Below, piece by piece: positions 50,416 through 60,300 of a DNA stretch of 64,000 nt. Made by a program: the position numbers and the translations under genes. Source of the DNA: an uncultured Cytophagales bacterium. GTDB taxonomy: Bacteria > Bacteroidota > Bacteroidia > Cytophagales > 172606-1. The stretch covers positions 26,598 through 90,597 of the forward strand of contig CADCTQ010000001.1 of assembly GCA_902805615.1 (NCBI GenBank), given 5' to 3'. Under the pieces are notes generated by a model. That model saw only the letters and a program-made list of their open reading frames with translations, had not been told where the DNA came from and searched no databases. The stretch's first letter is position 1, and each line of letters opens with the position of its first letter.

Positions 50416-51399
50416 ATGAAGCGATTGAAGTTATTCTCTTTTACCCTGCTGGGGTTGTTGTTGATTGCCTCCCTTTCTTTCTTCACCAGCGCCTGCCAGC
50501 AGGAAGAGGCCGTCGGAGCAAGGACCAGTTCGCTGGACGAAGCGCTGCTGGCCGACCTGGCCGGGCGTTATTACCAGCCGGCAACGGTTGAGCAACTGAA
50601 AGCAGACGGGGAGATGAGAATCAAATTAACGCGGGTGCAGTCGGATCGGTTACTTGACAAACTGCACGAAGAACGAGTTGGAAAAATGCGGGAGTGGAGA
50701 GATGCTCAAGTAAAAGAGTGGTCAGCAAAACCAGTGGAAGGGAATGATGCTGATAAAAGAGCCCCCCTTACGGATAACGAGTTTGCAGAGGTACTTGAAG
50801 AAGCCGGTGCGGCGCATAACCGAAAGAAACAAGCCAATAAAGAAGCCTTTGAAAAGTTTAACCGTAACTTTTTTTCCCTCACAGAAAATGAAAAGTTGCA
50901 GTTAGGCAGTTTTCAAAGTTTAGGGCTGAAGCCCATTGCTGAGGCATCGGCCAGAACAGCTTGCAACGCGTACTGTACCAAAGCTACCTGCCCTACGTTG
51001 CCGGGCTCTAGCCAGTATGCTACAATTTATTCCGCTGGAATAACAGCGATCATCAGCGGCACCACACCTTCGACTGTTTATGGCAATGACTGGAAACAAG
51101 CCGTTGACTATTGTGCCGGGGATTGCGATTTTGTAAGCCTAGCGCCTTATTTTAGTAGTTCTGATACTTACGTCTGCGGAAAAACCCAGCCCGGTGGCGA
51201 GCTTTTAGGATTATTTGGCGGACCAGGCGCCCGGCTCGCTTATGGTTACTTAAATTATACACAGTGCGGAGCTTATACTTCGCCAAACAACGTAGTGCTA
51301 GGTGCCAGACGCTGTAAAATTTACTATGCGACTACGAACGTGAATTTCATTGCCACCCAATTACGTATTGATATTGGGTATTTTTATCGCTTCAAATAA
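50416..51399 (+). CDS. Hypothetical lipoprotein with Cys-rich C-terminal half
   Basis: Lipobox SFFTSAC; NAYCTKATCPTL...YCAGDCDF...YVCGK. Confidence 0.7.
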   Translation: MKRLKLFSFTLLGLLLIASLSFFTSACQQEEAVGARTSSLDEALLADLAGRYYQPATVEQLKADGEMRIKLTRVQSDRLLDKLHEERVGKMREWRDAQVKEWSAKPVEGNDADKRAPLTDNEFAEVLEEAGAAHNRKKQANKEAFEKFNRNFFSLTENEKLQLGSFQSLGLKPIAEASARTACNAYCTKATCPTLPGSSQYATIYSAGITAIISGTTPSTVYGNDWKQAVDYCAGDCDFVSLAPYFSSSDTYVCGKTQPGGELLGLFGGPGARLAYGYLNYTQCGAYTSPNNVVLGARRCKIYYATTNVNFIATQLRIDIGYFYRFK

Positions 51400-51430
51400 G
51401 AAGTAGTGCGTGGCATAAGCATTTAAAGTA

Positions 51431-51475
51431 GTTGCGCCGTACTCCGCGATCCTATCGTGCGGGGTACGGCGCAAC
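51431..51475. repeat. 17-bp inverted repeat hairpin, intergenic
   Basis: GTTGCGCCGTACTCCGC gatcctatcgt GCGGGGTACGGCGCAAC. Confidence 0.85.
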
Positions 51476-51547
51476 GGCTGGTTGAGGAGTGGCCGTAATC
51501 GGAAAAGGCACTTTACAGCGATTATAGCAGGGTTAAGCGGTTAAGAC

Positions 51548-51628
51548 ACCAGTATTCAAGCCACCAAGGGGCACGGAGGCTTGTACCGGAACGGAAGTCC
51601 TGGTGCCTTTGTGGCTTGAATACCGGTA
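51548..51628. repeat. ~24-bp imperfect inverted repeat, intergenic
   Basis: CCAGTATTCAAGCCACCAAGGGGCAC ... GGTGCCTTTGTGGCTTGAATACCGG. Confidence 0.8.
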
Positions 51629-51713
51629 CCATTGCCCCGCTGCGGTTGGTTTGGTACGCAAGACAAAGTTTCCGGTTCTTCCCGGGTGCGTTCTCAGAGA
51701 AATGGTATATTTG

Positions 51714-51741
51714 CTCTACTATACTCTACTGTAGCATAGTA
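51714..51741. promoter_or_regulatory. Putative GntR-type operator upstream of the second GntR gene
   Basis: CTCTACTATACTCTACTGTAGCATAGTA just upstream of ATG 51753. Confidence 0.45.
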
Positions 51742-51752
51742 ACCGCTGCGCC

Positions 51753-52766
51753 ATGCAACACTTGATCCGGATTGATCCCACTTCGAGCATGCCCAAGTAC
51801 CGGCAGATCCTGGAAGGCGTGGTTGGGTCCATCGAAAGCGGCCGGTTGGTGCAGGGCCAGCAACTGCCCTCCATCAGCGAGTTGTCGGAGTGGCAGCGGG
51901 TGGCAAAAGTGACCGTGGCAAAAGCCTACGAAGAACTGCGCCAGCGGGGCGTTATTTCCTCCCGGCACGGCAAAGGGTTTTACGTGGCCTCCGGGGAAGC
52001 CCGCAATGCGCTGAACGTGCTCCTGCTGTTCGATACGCTGAACGCCTACAAGGAGACGCTCTTTTACGCGTTGAAGGGGACGTTGCCGGCCGACACCCGG
52101 CTGAGCCTGTTTTTCTACCATTACGACAAAGCGTTGTTCGAAAGCCACATCGCCAACAGCATGGGCAAGTACAATTACTACGTCGTGATGCCCCACTTCA
52201 ACGAGGATGTCTCCCGGTTGCTTGGCCGCATTCCCCCGGAAAAGCTCATCATCATTGACAAAGACGTGCCGCAACTGGCAGGCGATTACGGCGCCGTGTT
52301 CCAGGACTTTGCAGCCGATATATCCGCGGCCCTGCAATCGGCCTTGCACCTGCTCGGGCGTTACCGGAAGCTCACGCTGCTGTTGTCGAGCAACCGCTTT
52401 CAGTTCATTCCCGAAGGCACCTTGCAGGGCTTCCGGCAGTTTTGCGGGGCGGCGGGGATAGAATGCGCCATCGTGGAAAAATTTTCGGCCGACATCGTCC
52501 GGCCGGGGGAAGCCTACCTGCTGTTCGCCGACCAGGACCTGGTCAACTTCGTCAAGCACCTGCACACCACCGGGCTTGCCGCCGGCAAAGACGTCGGCCT
52601 GATCTCCTACGACGATACGCCCCTCAAGGAAATCCTGGAAGGCGGGATTACGGTCATTTCCACCGACTTTGAGGAGATGGGCCGCCTGGCCGGAAACATG
52701 ATGCTGCAAAAGACGCGGGAAAAGATCGCCAACCGGAGCCGGCTCATCCTGCGCAAAAGTCTTTAG
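51753..52766 (+). CDS. GntR family regulator with LacI-type ligand-binding domain (paralogue)
   Basis: YRQILEGVVGSIESGRLVQGQQLPSISELSEWQRVAKVTVAKAYEELRQRGVISSRHGKGFYV. Confidence 0.9.
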   Translation: MQHLIRIDPTSSMPKYRQILEGVVGSIESGRLVQGQQLPSISELSEWQRVAKVTVAKAYEELRQRGVISSRHGKGFYVASGEARNALNVLLLFDTLNAYKETLFYALKGTLPADTRLSLFFYHYDKALFESHIANSMGKYNYYVVMPHFNEDVSRLLGRIPPEKLIIIDKDVPQLAGDYGAVFQDFAADISAALQSALHLLGRYRKLTLLLSSNRFQFIPEGTLQGFRQFCGAAGIECAIVEKFSADIVRPGEAYLLFADQDLVNFVKHLHTTGLAAGKDVGLISYDDTPLKEILEGGITVISTDFEEMGRLAGNMMLQKTREKIANRSRLILRKSL

Positions 52767-52796
52767 CTTTTTTTACCCAAATCCTTTACAAGCCTT

Positions 52797-53627
52797 ATGA
52801 CTAAAATTACCGTAGTAGGTGCGGGCGGCAAGATGGGCTGCCGCCTGATGGACAACTTCGTGAAAACCCCCTACCAGGTGGCCTGCCTGGAAGTAAGCCC
52901 CCGGGGCATCGAAAACCTGCGCACGCGCAACCTGAGTGTTGCCAAACAGGAAGAGGTCATCCCCGAGTCCGACGTGGTGATCCTGGGCGTGCCCGACGTG
53001 GCCATCGAAAAGGTGTCGGCCGAACTGATTCCGATGATGAAGCCCGGCGCGCTGGTGATGACCCTCGACCCGGCCGCCCCGCTGGACGGCAAGGTACTGC
53101 TGCGCCAGGACCTGGGCTACGTGATCGCCCACCCCTGCCACCCCTCCGTGTTCAACTGGGAACCCAGCGAAGGGGCCACGCGCGACTTCTACGGCGGCAT
53201 CTCGGCCAGGCAGTCCATCGTGGTGGCCCTCATGCAGGGCTCGGAGGACGACTACCGGCTCGGCGCCCAGGTGGCCGCCGACATGTACGCCCCCATTGAC
53301 AAGGTGCACCGCATCACGCTCGAACAGATGGCCATCCTCGAGCCGGCCCTGGTGGAAACGCTGGCCCAGACGTGCATGGAGATCGTCAAGGAAGGCTACG
53401 ACCGGGTGGTGGAGCTGGGCGTGCCCGAGGCGGCCGCCCGCGACTTCGTGCTGGGCCACCTGCGCATCCAGATTGCCGTCTTGTTCAAAGAAGTCAACGG
53501 CACCTTCTCCGACGCGGCCTACAAGATCAGCAAGCGGGCCAGGCCCGTACTCTTCAAAGACGACTGGAAGAAGATCTTCGAAATGAGTGACATCCGCGAG
53601 CAGGTCAAGGACATTACCATGAAGTAG
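52797..53627 (+). CDS. apnO: NAD(P)-binding phosphogluconate-dehydrogenase-C-like protein, probable D-apionate oxidoisomerase
   Basis: ITVVGAGGKMGCRLMDNFVKTPYQVACLEVSPRGIENLRTRNL...HPCHPSVFNWEPSEGATRDFYGGISARQSIVVALMQG; adjacent to ApnL-like gene. Confidence 0.65.
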   Translation: MTKITVVGAGGKMGCRLMDNFVKTPYQVACLEVSPRGIENLRTRNLSVAKQEEVIPESDVVILGVPDVAIEKVSAELIPMMKPGALVMTLDPAAPLDGKVLLRQDLGYVIAHPCHPSVFNWEPSEGATRDFYGGISARQSIVVALMQGSEDDYRLGAQVAADMYAPIDKVHRITLEQMAILEPALVETLAQTCMEIVKEGYDRVVELGVPEAAARDFVLGHLRIQIAVLFKEVNGTFSDAAYKISKRARPVLFKDDWKKIFEMSDIREQVKDITMK

Positions 53628-53641
53628 GGATACTACCCACT

Positions 53642-55567
53642 ATGCACCCATTACTGCACGGTACAGACGAGGGGTTGCCGGAACGGGTGGCCCTGCGGGC
53701 GGGTCCGCTGACGATGTGGTACGAGGCGGGAAACCTGCGGTACGTCCGGGCCGCCGGCCGGGAAGTGGTGCGCATGGTGTACGCGGCCGTGCGCGACCAC
53801 AACTGGCTCACCGTGCCCGGCCGCATCGAAAACGAGTCCCGGGAGGTCCGGCCCGACGGCTTCCGGATCGCGTACGACTGCCGGTACGAGGACGGCCCCG
53901 TGCGCTTCCGGGCCCGGTACGTGCTCGAAGGCTTCCCCGACGGCCGCCTCTCCTGCCGGATGGAAGGCCAGGCCCTGTCCCCCTTCCGCAAGAACCGCAT
54001 CGGCTTCTGCGTGCACCACCCCGTGCGCGAAATGATGGACGTCGCCTGCACGATCACGCACCCCGACGGCACCGCCACCGAGGCCGTTTTTCCCGGACCG
54101 GTCAGCCCGCACCAGCCCTTCAGGCACATCCGCGAGATGGCCTGGCCCGTGGCGGAGGGTTGCCGCGCCCGGCTGGCGTTTGCCGGCGACGTGTTCGAAA
54201 CCGAAGACCAGCGCAACTGGACGGACAGTTCGTACAAAACCTACTGCACGCCGCTCGAACGGCCGTTCCCGGTCACCGTGGCGGCCGGGGAAAGCGTACG
54301 CCAGGAGGTCACCCTCACGCTCGAAGGCACTTGCATTGGCACCGGGGAGGCAGCCGGACCGCCGGTATTCGCGTTGCGGCCCGGCGCCGGCACGCCCTTT
54401 CCGGCGGTGGGGATCGGCCACGCGGCCGAAGGGCCCGCCCTGGGACCGCCGGAAGTGGCCTGGCTGCAAGCGTTGTCCCTGCACCACTACCGGGTGGACG
54501 TGCCCCTGCACGCCCCGGGCTGGGAGGCAGGCTTTGCGGTCGCCGTTGCCGAAGCCGAAAAGCTCCGGTTGCCCCTGGAAGCCGCCCTGTTTTTCGGCCC
54601 CGACCCGGCCGCCGAAGCCGATGCCTTTGCCCGGGCTTGCCGGCAGCGGGCCGTCTCCCTCCACGCGCTGATCGTGCTCCACCGCGACCACAAGGCCACG
54701 CCCCCGGGTCTGCCCGCCACCGTGGCTGCGCGGCTGCGAAACGCCCTGGGCACCGGTGTGCGGATCGGCGGGGGCACCGACGCCTTTTTTGCCGAACTGA
54801 ACCGGGCCCGGCCGGCGGCGCCCGAACTCGATTTCCTGGGCTTTTCGATCAACCCGCAGGTGCACGCCACGGATGGCCTTTCGCTGGTGGAAAACCTGGA
54901 GGCCCAGGCCTTTGTGGTGGAAACGGCCCGTACGTTTGCCGGCGGCAAGCCCGTGGTGGTGACGCCCGTGACCCTCAAGCGCCGCTACAACCCCGACGCC
55001 ACCGGCGAACCCGCCGCCACGCCGCCGGGCGAGTTGCCCTGGAACGTGGATGCGCGGCAGCCTTCCCTCTTTGCCGCCGCCTGGACGCTGGGGAGCCTGG
55101 CGTACCTGGCCGGCAGCGGCGCCGCCCGCCTTACGTACTACGAAACCACGGGGATGCGCGGCGTGCTGTTGGGCGCCTCCTCCCCTCCCCTGCCGGCCGG
55201 CTTCCGGGCGACGCCCGGCACGGTGTACCCGGTGTACCTGGTGCTGCGCGAAGTGCTGGGCTTCGGACCGGTGCGCAGCTTGCCCGCCGCCAGCAGCCAG
55301 CCGCTCTCCTGCGCGGGGATGGTGCTGGAAAACGGGCAGGGCAAACGCAAACTGCTCCTCACCAACCTCACGGACGACGTGCTGCGCATCCGCAACGGGG
55401 TGTCCGGCAACTGGACCCGGCAGAAAGTGCTGGACGTTCACGCGTACGGGCAATGTGCGGGCAACCCGGAAGGCTTTGACGCTCCGGGAGCCTGGCAGCC
55501 CGTTGGGGAAGCCGGGGCGGCGTGGCTGGAAATGGCCCCGCTGGCTACGGTGGTGCTGGAGGAATAG
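53642..55567 (+). CDS. apnL: Probable D-apionate lactonase
   Basis: LLHGTDEGLPERVALRAGPLTMWYEAGNLRYVRAAGREVVRMVYAAVRDHNWLTVPGRIENE; 641 aa; next to ApnO-like gene. Confidence 0.65.
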   Translation: MHPLLHGTDEGLPERVALRAGPLTMWYEAGNLRYVRAAGREVVRMVYAAVRDHNWLTVPGRIENESREVRPDGFRIAYDCRYEDGPVRFRARYVLEGFPDGRLSCRMEGQALSPFRKNRIGFCVHHPVREMMDVACTITHPDGTATEAVFPGPVSPHQPFRHIREMAWPVAEGCRARLAFAGDVFETEDQRNWTDSSYKTYCTPLERPFPVTVAAGESVRQEVTLTLEGTCIGTGEAAGPPVFALRPGAGTPFPAVGIGHAAEGPALGPPEVAWLQALSLHHYRVDVPLHAPGWEAGFAVAVAEAEKLRLPLEAALFFGPDPAAEADAFARACRQRAVSLHALIVLHRDHKATPPGLPATVAARLRNALGTGVRIGGGTDAFFAELNRARPAAPELDFLGFSINPQVHATDGLSLVENLEAQAFVVETARTFAGGKPVVVTPVTLKRRYNPDATGEPAATPPGELPWNVDARQPSLFAAAWTLGSLAYLAGSGAARLTYYETTGMRGVLLGASSPPLPAGFRATPGTVYPVYLVLREVLGFGPVRSLPAASSQPLSCAGMVLENGQGKRKLLLTNLTDDVLRIRNGVSGNWTRQKVLDVHAYGQCAGNPEGFDAPGAWQPVGEAGAAWLEMAPLATVVLEE

Positions 55568-55589
55568 ACCCTGATGAACAGGATGCAAC

Positions 55590-55620
55590 AAAAAAGCCGC
55601 CTCGGGAGGGCGGCTTTTTT
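55590..55620. terminator. Bidirectional terminator between convergent apnL and susD
   Basis: AAAAAAGCCGCC tcgggag GGCGGCTTTTTT. Confidence 0.9.
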
Positions 55621-55644
55621 GTGGGGTAGTATACCGGTACCGGG

Positions 55645-57258
55645 TTAGTTCCAGTCGCCGGTCACTTCAGCCGCTACCCTCGGGTTTGACTCTTTCTCCA
55701 ATTGGGGAATGGGCAGCAGCGCGTGCTTGTCCTGGAATGGCTGCCTGCCGAGCTGGGCCTGCTTTTCAGCGTTCAGCACCTGCTTGGCAATGCCCCAGCG
55801 GTTTAAGTCGAACCAGCGCACCTGCTCGCCAGCCAGTTCGAGCTGCCTTTCGCGGCGCAAAATCGCGAGGGCACTCTGCTGGTCTCCCAGGGAAGTATAG
55901 GCAAACGCCCCTGATCTGGTCCGCACCTCGTTGATTTGCGTGAGGGCCTCCGCCGGTTTGTTCTGGTAGATCAGCGCTTCGGCCAGCATCAGCTTCACGT
56001 CCGCCAGGCGGATGATGATGGTATTGATGTCGCTTTGGGGAATGTTGCTTTTCTCTGCCACTTCGTAAATGCCGTATTTCCGCCAGTTATAGCGCACCGT
56101 GCCGGTAGGCGTGAAGGGAAAAGGCTTGGGGCCTCCGCTGCATTTGTCACAGTACGTAACATCACCGCCGCTGGGTGCGTCCCCGTAAAAGGTAAGTGCA
56201 GCCCGGGGGTCAATGTAATCCTGCCCGGCCTCATTCTTGTATTTGAACGCTTGCACCAGCGCATTGGAAACAACTACGTTGTTCCAGTCATTCCAGCCGT
56301 ACTCCTGGGCCCTGCCGGAATGGGTGGCTTTGCCGCCCCAGGCTTCCTGGCCCCCGAACATGTAGAAAGCATTGCCGGTGCCCCATCCTTCCCACTTGCC
56401 GTGCGGCACGTTGAATATGACTTCCGGCTCCCGGCCGTTGTTGGAAGTGGGCACGTCGGCGTTTTCAAAGTTTTTGGCCAGGCCGGAAGGGGTAAACAGG
56501 GCGTCGAGGCTTTTGCTCAGCGAATAGGCATAGGGTGCCGTCAGGAGCTTTTTGAATTGCTCCTCAGCCTGTGCGTATTTCTTCTGGTAGAGGTACGATT
56601 TGCCGAGCATGGCTACGGCGGCCCCCTGGGTAACCCGGCCCAGGTTGGAGGCATTATGGGCAACCGGCAACCCCGCAATTGCATCGGTAAAGTCCTGCTC
56701 TACCGCCGCCCACACTTCTTCTACCGAAGCCCGCGGGGCGTCCACGGCGGCGGTTTCGTAGTCACGTTTCAGGGGAACTCTTCCCCACAGGCTCACCAGC
56801 ATGAAATTGGCGTATCCCCTCAGGAATTGCGCCTCGGCCAGGTACTGCATCTTGCTCCGCTGCTCCGATTCCAGCGTGGGGTTCCACTGTTTACTTTTGT
56901 CGAGCAGTACGTTGGCCCGGAGCACCATCCGGTACAGGTTTTTCCACAGGTCCTGAATCTGGGGCTGCGCCGAGCCGTAGCTGTAATCCTCCAGTACGGC
57001 GATCTCCGAAGGCAGGAAAATGTTTTTGGAGGCATCGTTCCCCAGCAGGTCAAACGTGAAATACGCATCGCGGCTGTAGAGCCCCGGCATCAAAAGACCG
57101 GAATAAATGGCGATGACGCCTTCATTGAAAGTAGGTGCCGACGTGAAGTAGGTCGCCTCATCGTACGCACTTTGGTTTTTGGTATCCAGAATATCGTCGT
57201 TGCAGCCACCGATTGCCATTGCGGAGACCGTAAGGAGGGCTAAGATTCTTTTTTTCAT
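55645..57258 (-). CDS. RagB/SusD family nutrient-uptake outer membrane lipoprotein
   Basis: Lipobox AIGGC; NLYRMVLRANVLLDK, YLAEAQFLRGYANFMLVSLWG, IRLADVKLMLAEALIYQNKPAEALTQINEVRTR. Confidence 0.93.
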   Translation of the reverse strand: MKKRILALLTVSAMAIGGCNDDILDTKNQSAYDEATYFTSAPTFNEGVIAIYSGLLMPGLYSRDAYFTFDLLGNDASKNIFLPSEIAVLEDYSYGSAQPQIQDLWKNLYRMVLRANVLLDKSKQWNPTLESEQRSKMQYLAEAQFLRGYANFMLVSLWGRVPLKRDYETAAVDAPRASVEEVWAAVEQDFTDAIAGLPVAHNASNLGRVTQGAAVAMLGKSYLYQKKYAQAEEQFKKLLTAPYAYSLSKSLDALFTPSGLAKNFENADVPTSNNGREPEVIFNVPHGKWEGWGTGNAFYMFGGQEAWGGKATHSGRAQEYGWNDWNNVVVSNALVQAFKYKNEAGQDYIDPRAALTFYGDAPSGGDVTYCDKCSGGPKPFPFTPTGTVRYNWRKYGIYEVAEKSNIPQSDINTIIIRLADVKLMLAEALIYQNKPAEALTQINEVRTRSGAFAYTSLGDQQSALAILRRERQLELAGEQVRWFDLNRWGIAKQVLNAEKQAQLGRQPFQDKHALLPIPQLEKESNPRVAAEVTGDWN

Positions 57259-57352
57259 GGTATTGCTTTTAGATCGGTACGACACAATTTATTTAGCTGA
57301 TGGATTCCGGTACCCCGCCTCCCGGGTTGGTGCAAGAGGCGGGGACCATGCA

Positions 57353-60300
57353 TCAGAAGCCTACCTGTACGCCGAACAGGAAAGACCGGGGCTGGGGAAA
57401 CTGCCCCTGGTCAATGCCCCGCTCGAATATGGCGTTGCGGGCATCCACCGAATTGCCCTTTCTGGGGTCCTGGTTGAGACCGCTCACTTCGGGGTCATAG
57501 CCACTGTACCGGGTGAAGGTGAACGGGTTCTGCGTGGTCACGTACACCCTGAAGCTGGAGAACGTATTGTTGGTCAGGCCCAGGATGGACGGGGGAATGG
57601 TATAGCCGAGGGTAATGTTCCTGAACCGCAGGTACGAGCCGTCTTCCACGAACCGGTCGGAGGCCCGCAGGTTGAGGTTTGCCGTTGCATTCTGACCGGC
57701 CCGGGGAAACTCCGATACGTCTCCTTCCTGCCGCCAGCGGTTCACCAGGGCGGCGCTGGAGTTGAACGGACGGGAAGTGCCCTCCAGCCAGTAATTCAGG
57801 TCATTCCAGAGCTTTACGCCCGCCACGCCGTAAATGCTTGCCATCAGGTCGAAGTTTTTGAAGCCGAGGCTGACGTTGCCACCGTAGTTCCACGCAGGCA
57901 GGGCGCTTCCCAGGAACGTCCGGTCCTTCTCGGTAACCTGTCCATCCCCATTCAAATCCTGGAAGATGATGTCGCCCGGCAGCAGACTGCCCTGGTACAC
58001 GGCTTCCGCATCCCCGGTTCTTTCCCGGGCAATCTGGTTAAGATCATCCACATCCTGCCGGGTAGAAGCGACGCGGTCTACTTTGTAGCCGTAGAAAGAG
58101 GCAATCGGGTGGCCCTCCTCGGTGCGGGTGGCCAGGTATTGTCCGTTGGTGGAACCGGCGCCAAAAGGATCACCGGCGCCGAGGGCCACTACCTGGTTGC
58201 GGTTATAGGCCACGTTGGCGCCCAGGTTGTACTGGAGCCCGCCGATCTCGCCCCGGAAGCCGGCGGAGGCTTCAAACCCTTTGTTGTAGGCAGTGGCTGC
58301 ATTCCGCACTACGGCGCCGACCTCATCGTAGGGGTCGCCGAAGCCGGAAGAAAGCGACAGGGGCACTTCCACCAGCAAGTCGCGGTTGTCGCGGTTGTAA
58401 TAGTCAAAACTGAAATTCAGCCGGTCGTTGAACAATCCTACGTCGAGACCAATGTCCGTCTGCACGGTCGTTTCCCACTTGGTAGTCGGATCAATGGGCT
58501 GGTTGATGGTAGCGCCGCCCGCCATGGTTTCACCTTCCCCGATTGCGTACACAATGTTGGTGGGGGAGCCTTTGAAGATTACGGCGCGCTGAAGCGGTAT
58601 TCTGTCGTTGCCCGTCACGCCGTAACTGGCCCGTACCTTCAGTTCGGAAATGAAGGGGATGCTCTTCAGGAAGGGCTCCTCGCTGATCTTCCAGGCTACC
58701 CCTACTGCCGGAAAATTGGCAAACCGGTTTCCGGCGGGAAATACCGGGCTGCCGTCCCGGCGGAAGCTGGCAGTCAGGAGGTACTTATCCATCAGGCCAT
58801 ACTGGACGCGGGTGAAGTACGAAAGCCCTTCCCCCTGGGGCACACCGCCTCTGCCACCCGACACGGTGGTCTGGCTGGCAAAAGCCACGTTCTTCAGTTC
58901 GTCGCTCTGGAAGCCGCCCCCGTTGATGTCAAGCCGGCGCTCCACAAAACCATTCCGGTAGGTGTTCCCGACCAGTACGTTCAGGCTGTGTACCCCGAAT
59001 TGCCGGTTGAACGTGAAATAGTTTTCCAGGATCGGGTTTACGCTGAACCCGTAATACTCTTCGATGCTGTTGCCCTGCGTGAGGTTGCCGTTGGCCCTGG
59101 CCTGCCGGTAATTGTAGCCGTTGTAGTTGCTGAAGCTGAGTCCCAGCTGGGAGCGGAACTGGAGCCAGTCGAATATTTTGGCTTCGCCGAACAATTGGGC
59201 GAAGAAGAACATGTCCCGCTCTCTCCGGTCGCTGAGGAATACATCCGTCAGGGGGTTGGCCGCATCATTGAGGTCTATGTTGGAAGTAACCCGGGAGTAC
59301 CCGCCCAGGTTGGTCGGGTCCAGGATGGGGGCGTAAGGCGGCATCCGGAGCGCCTCGGTGAAGCTCGGGGTGTTGCCCCGGTTCACCGTGTACCGGAACA
59401 CCGCCTGCTGGCCCAGTTTGAACCGTTTGCCCGCGTTTTCTTCCAGGTTGACGCGCAAGGTATTGCGCTGGAAATTAAAGTTTTGCACAATGGCGTCCTG
59501 GTAGGTGTACGTGTTGGAGATCAGGTAGGTCACCTTGTCGGTGCCGCCGGAAAGGCCGATGTTGTGTTCCGTCAGCCTGGCCGTCCTGAAGATGGCATCC
59601 TGCCAGTCGGTCCGGTCCTCGAGGACTTCGGGGCTTTTCAGCTTGTCGGTCAGTTCGTTGTCGGTGCTGTTGGCAATGTCGGTTACCAGGTCCAGGTACT
59701 GCGCGGCATTCATCAGGTCGAGTTTCTTCCAACGGTTGGCAAAGCCGTAATACCCGTTGTAAGTAACCTTGGGAGCGCCGGTCTTGGCCCGCTTGGTGGT
59801 TACGATCACTACGCCGTTGGCGCCTCTCGCGCCGTAAATGGCTACCGAAGAAGCATCCTTCAGTACCGATATGCTCTCGATGTCGTAGGCGGGTATGGCG
59901 TTGAACTCATTGGCGCCGCCCTGGATGCCATCAATTACGTACAGCGCTTCGGAGTTGGTAAAAGAACCGATCCCGCGCACGACAATGTTCACGTTGGAGC
60001 CCGGCAATCCGTTGCTGTTCACCACCTGCACCCCGGCGATCTTGCCCTGGATGAGTTGCTGGGCATTGCTTACGTTCACGTCGCCGAAATCCTTGGACGT
60101 GGCCACCCCGACGGCGCCCACCAGGTCTTTCCGCTGCTGGGTACCGTACCCGATCACCACCACCTCGTTGAGTGCCTGCACGTCGGACGCCAGTTTGACG
60201 TTCAGCGTGGTGCGTCCCCCCAGGGGTACTTCCTGGGCCACGTAGCCGATGAAGCTGAACACCAGCACGGCGTTGTTGTCAGGCACGCTGAGGGTATAGT

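Noticed and set aside
53651-55591. 646-aa minus-strand ORF, and 53716-55479 in another plus frame
   Set aside because: Both shadow the apnL-like gene in GC-rich DNA; low-complexity Arg/Gly/Pro translations.
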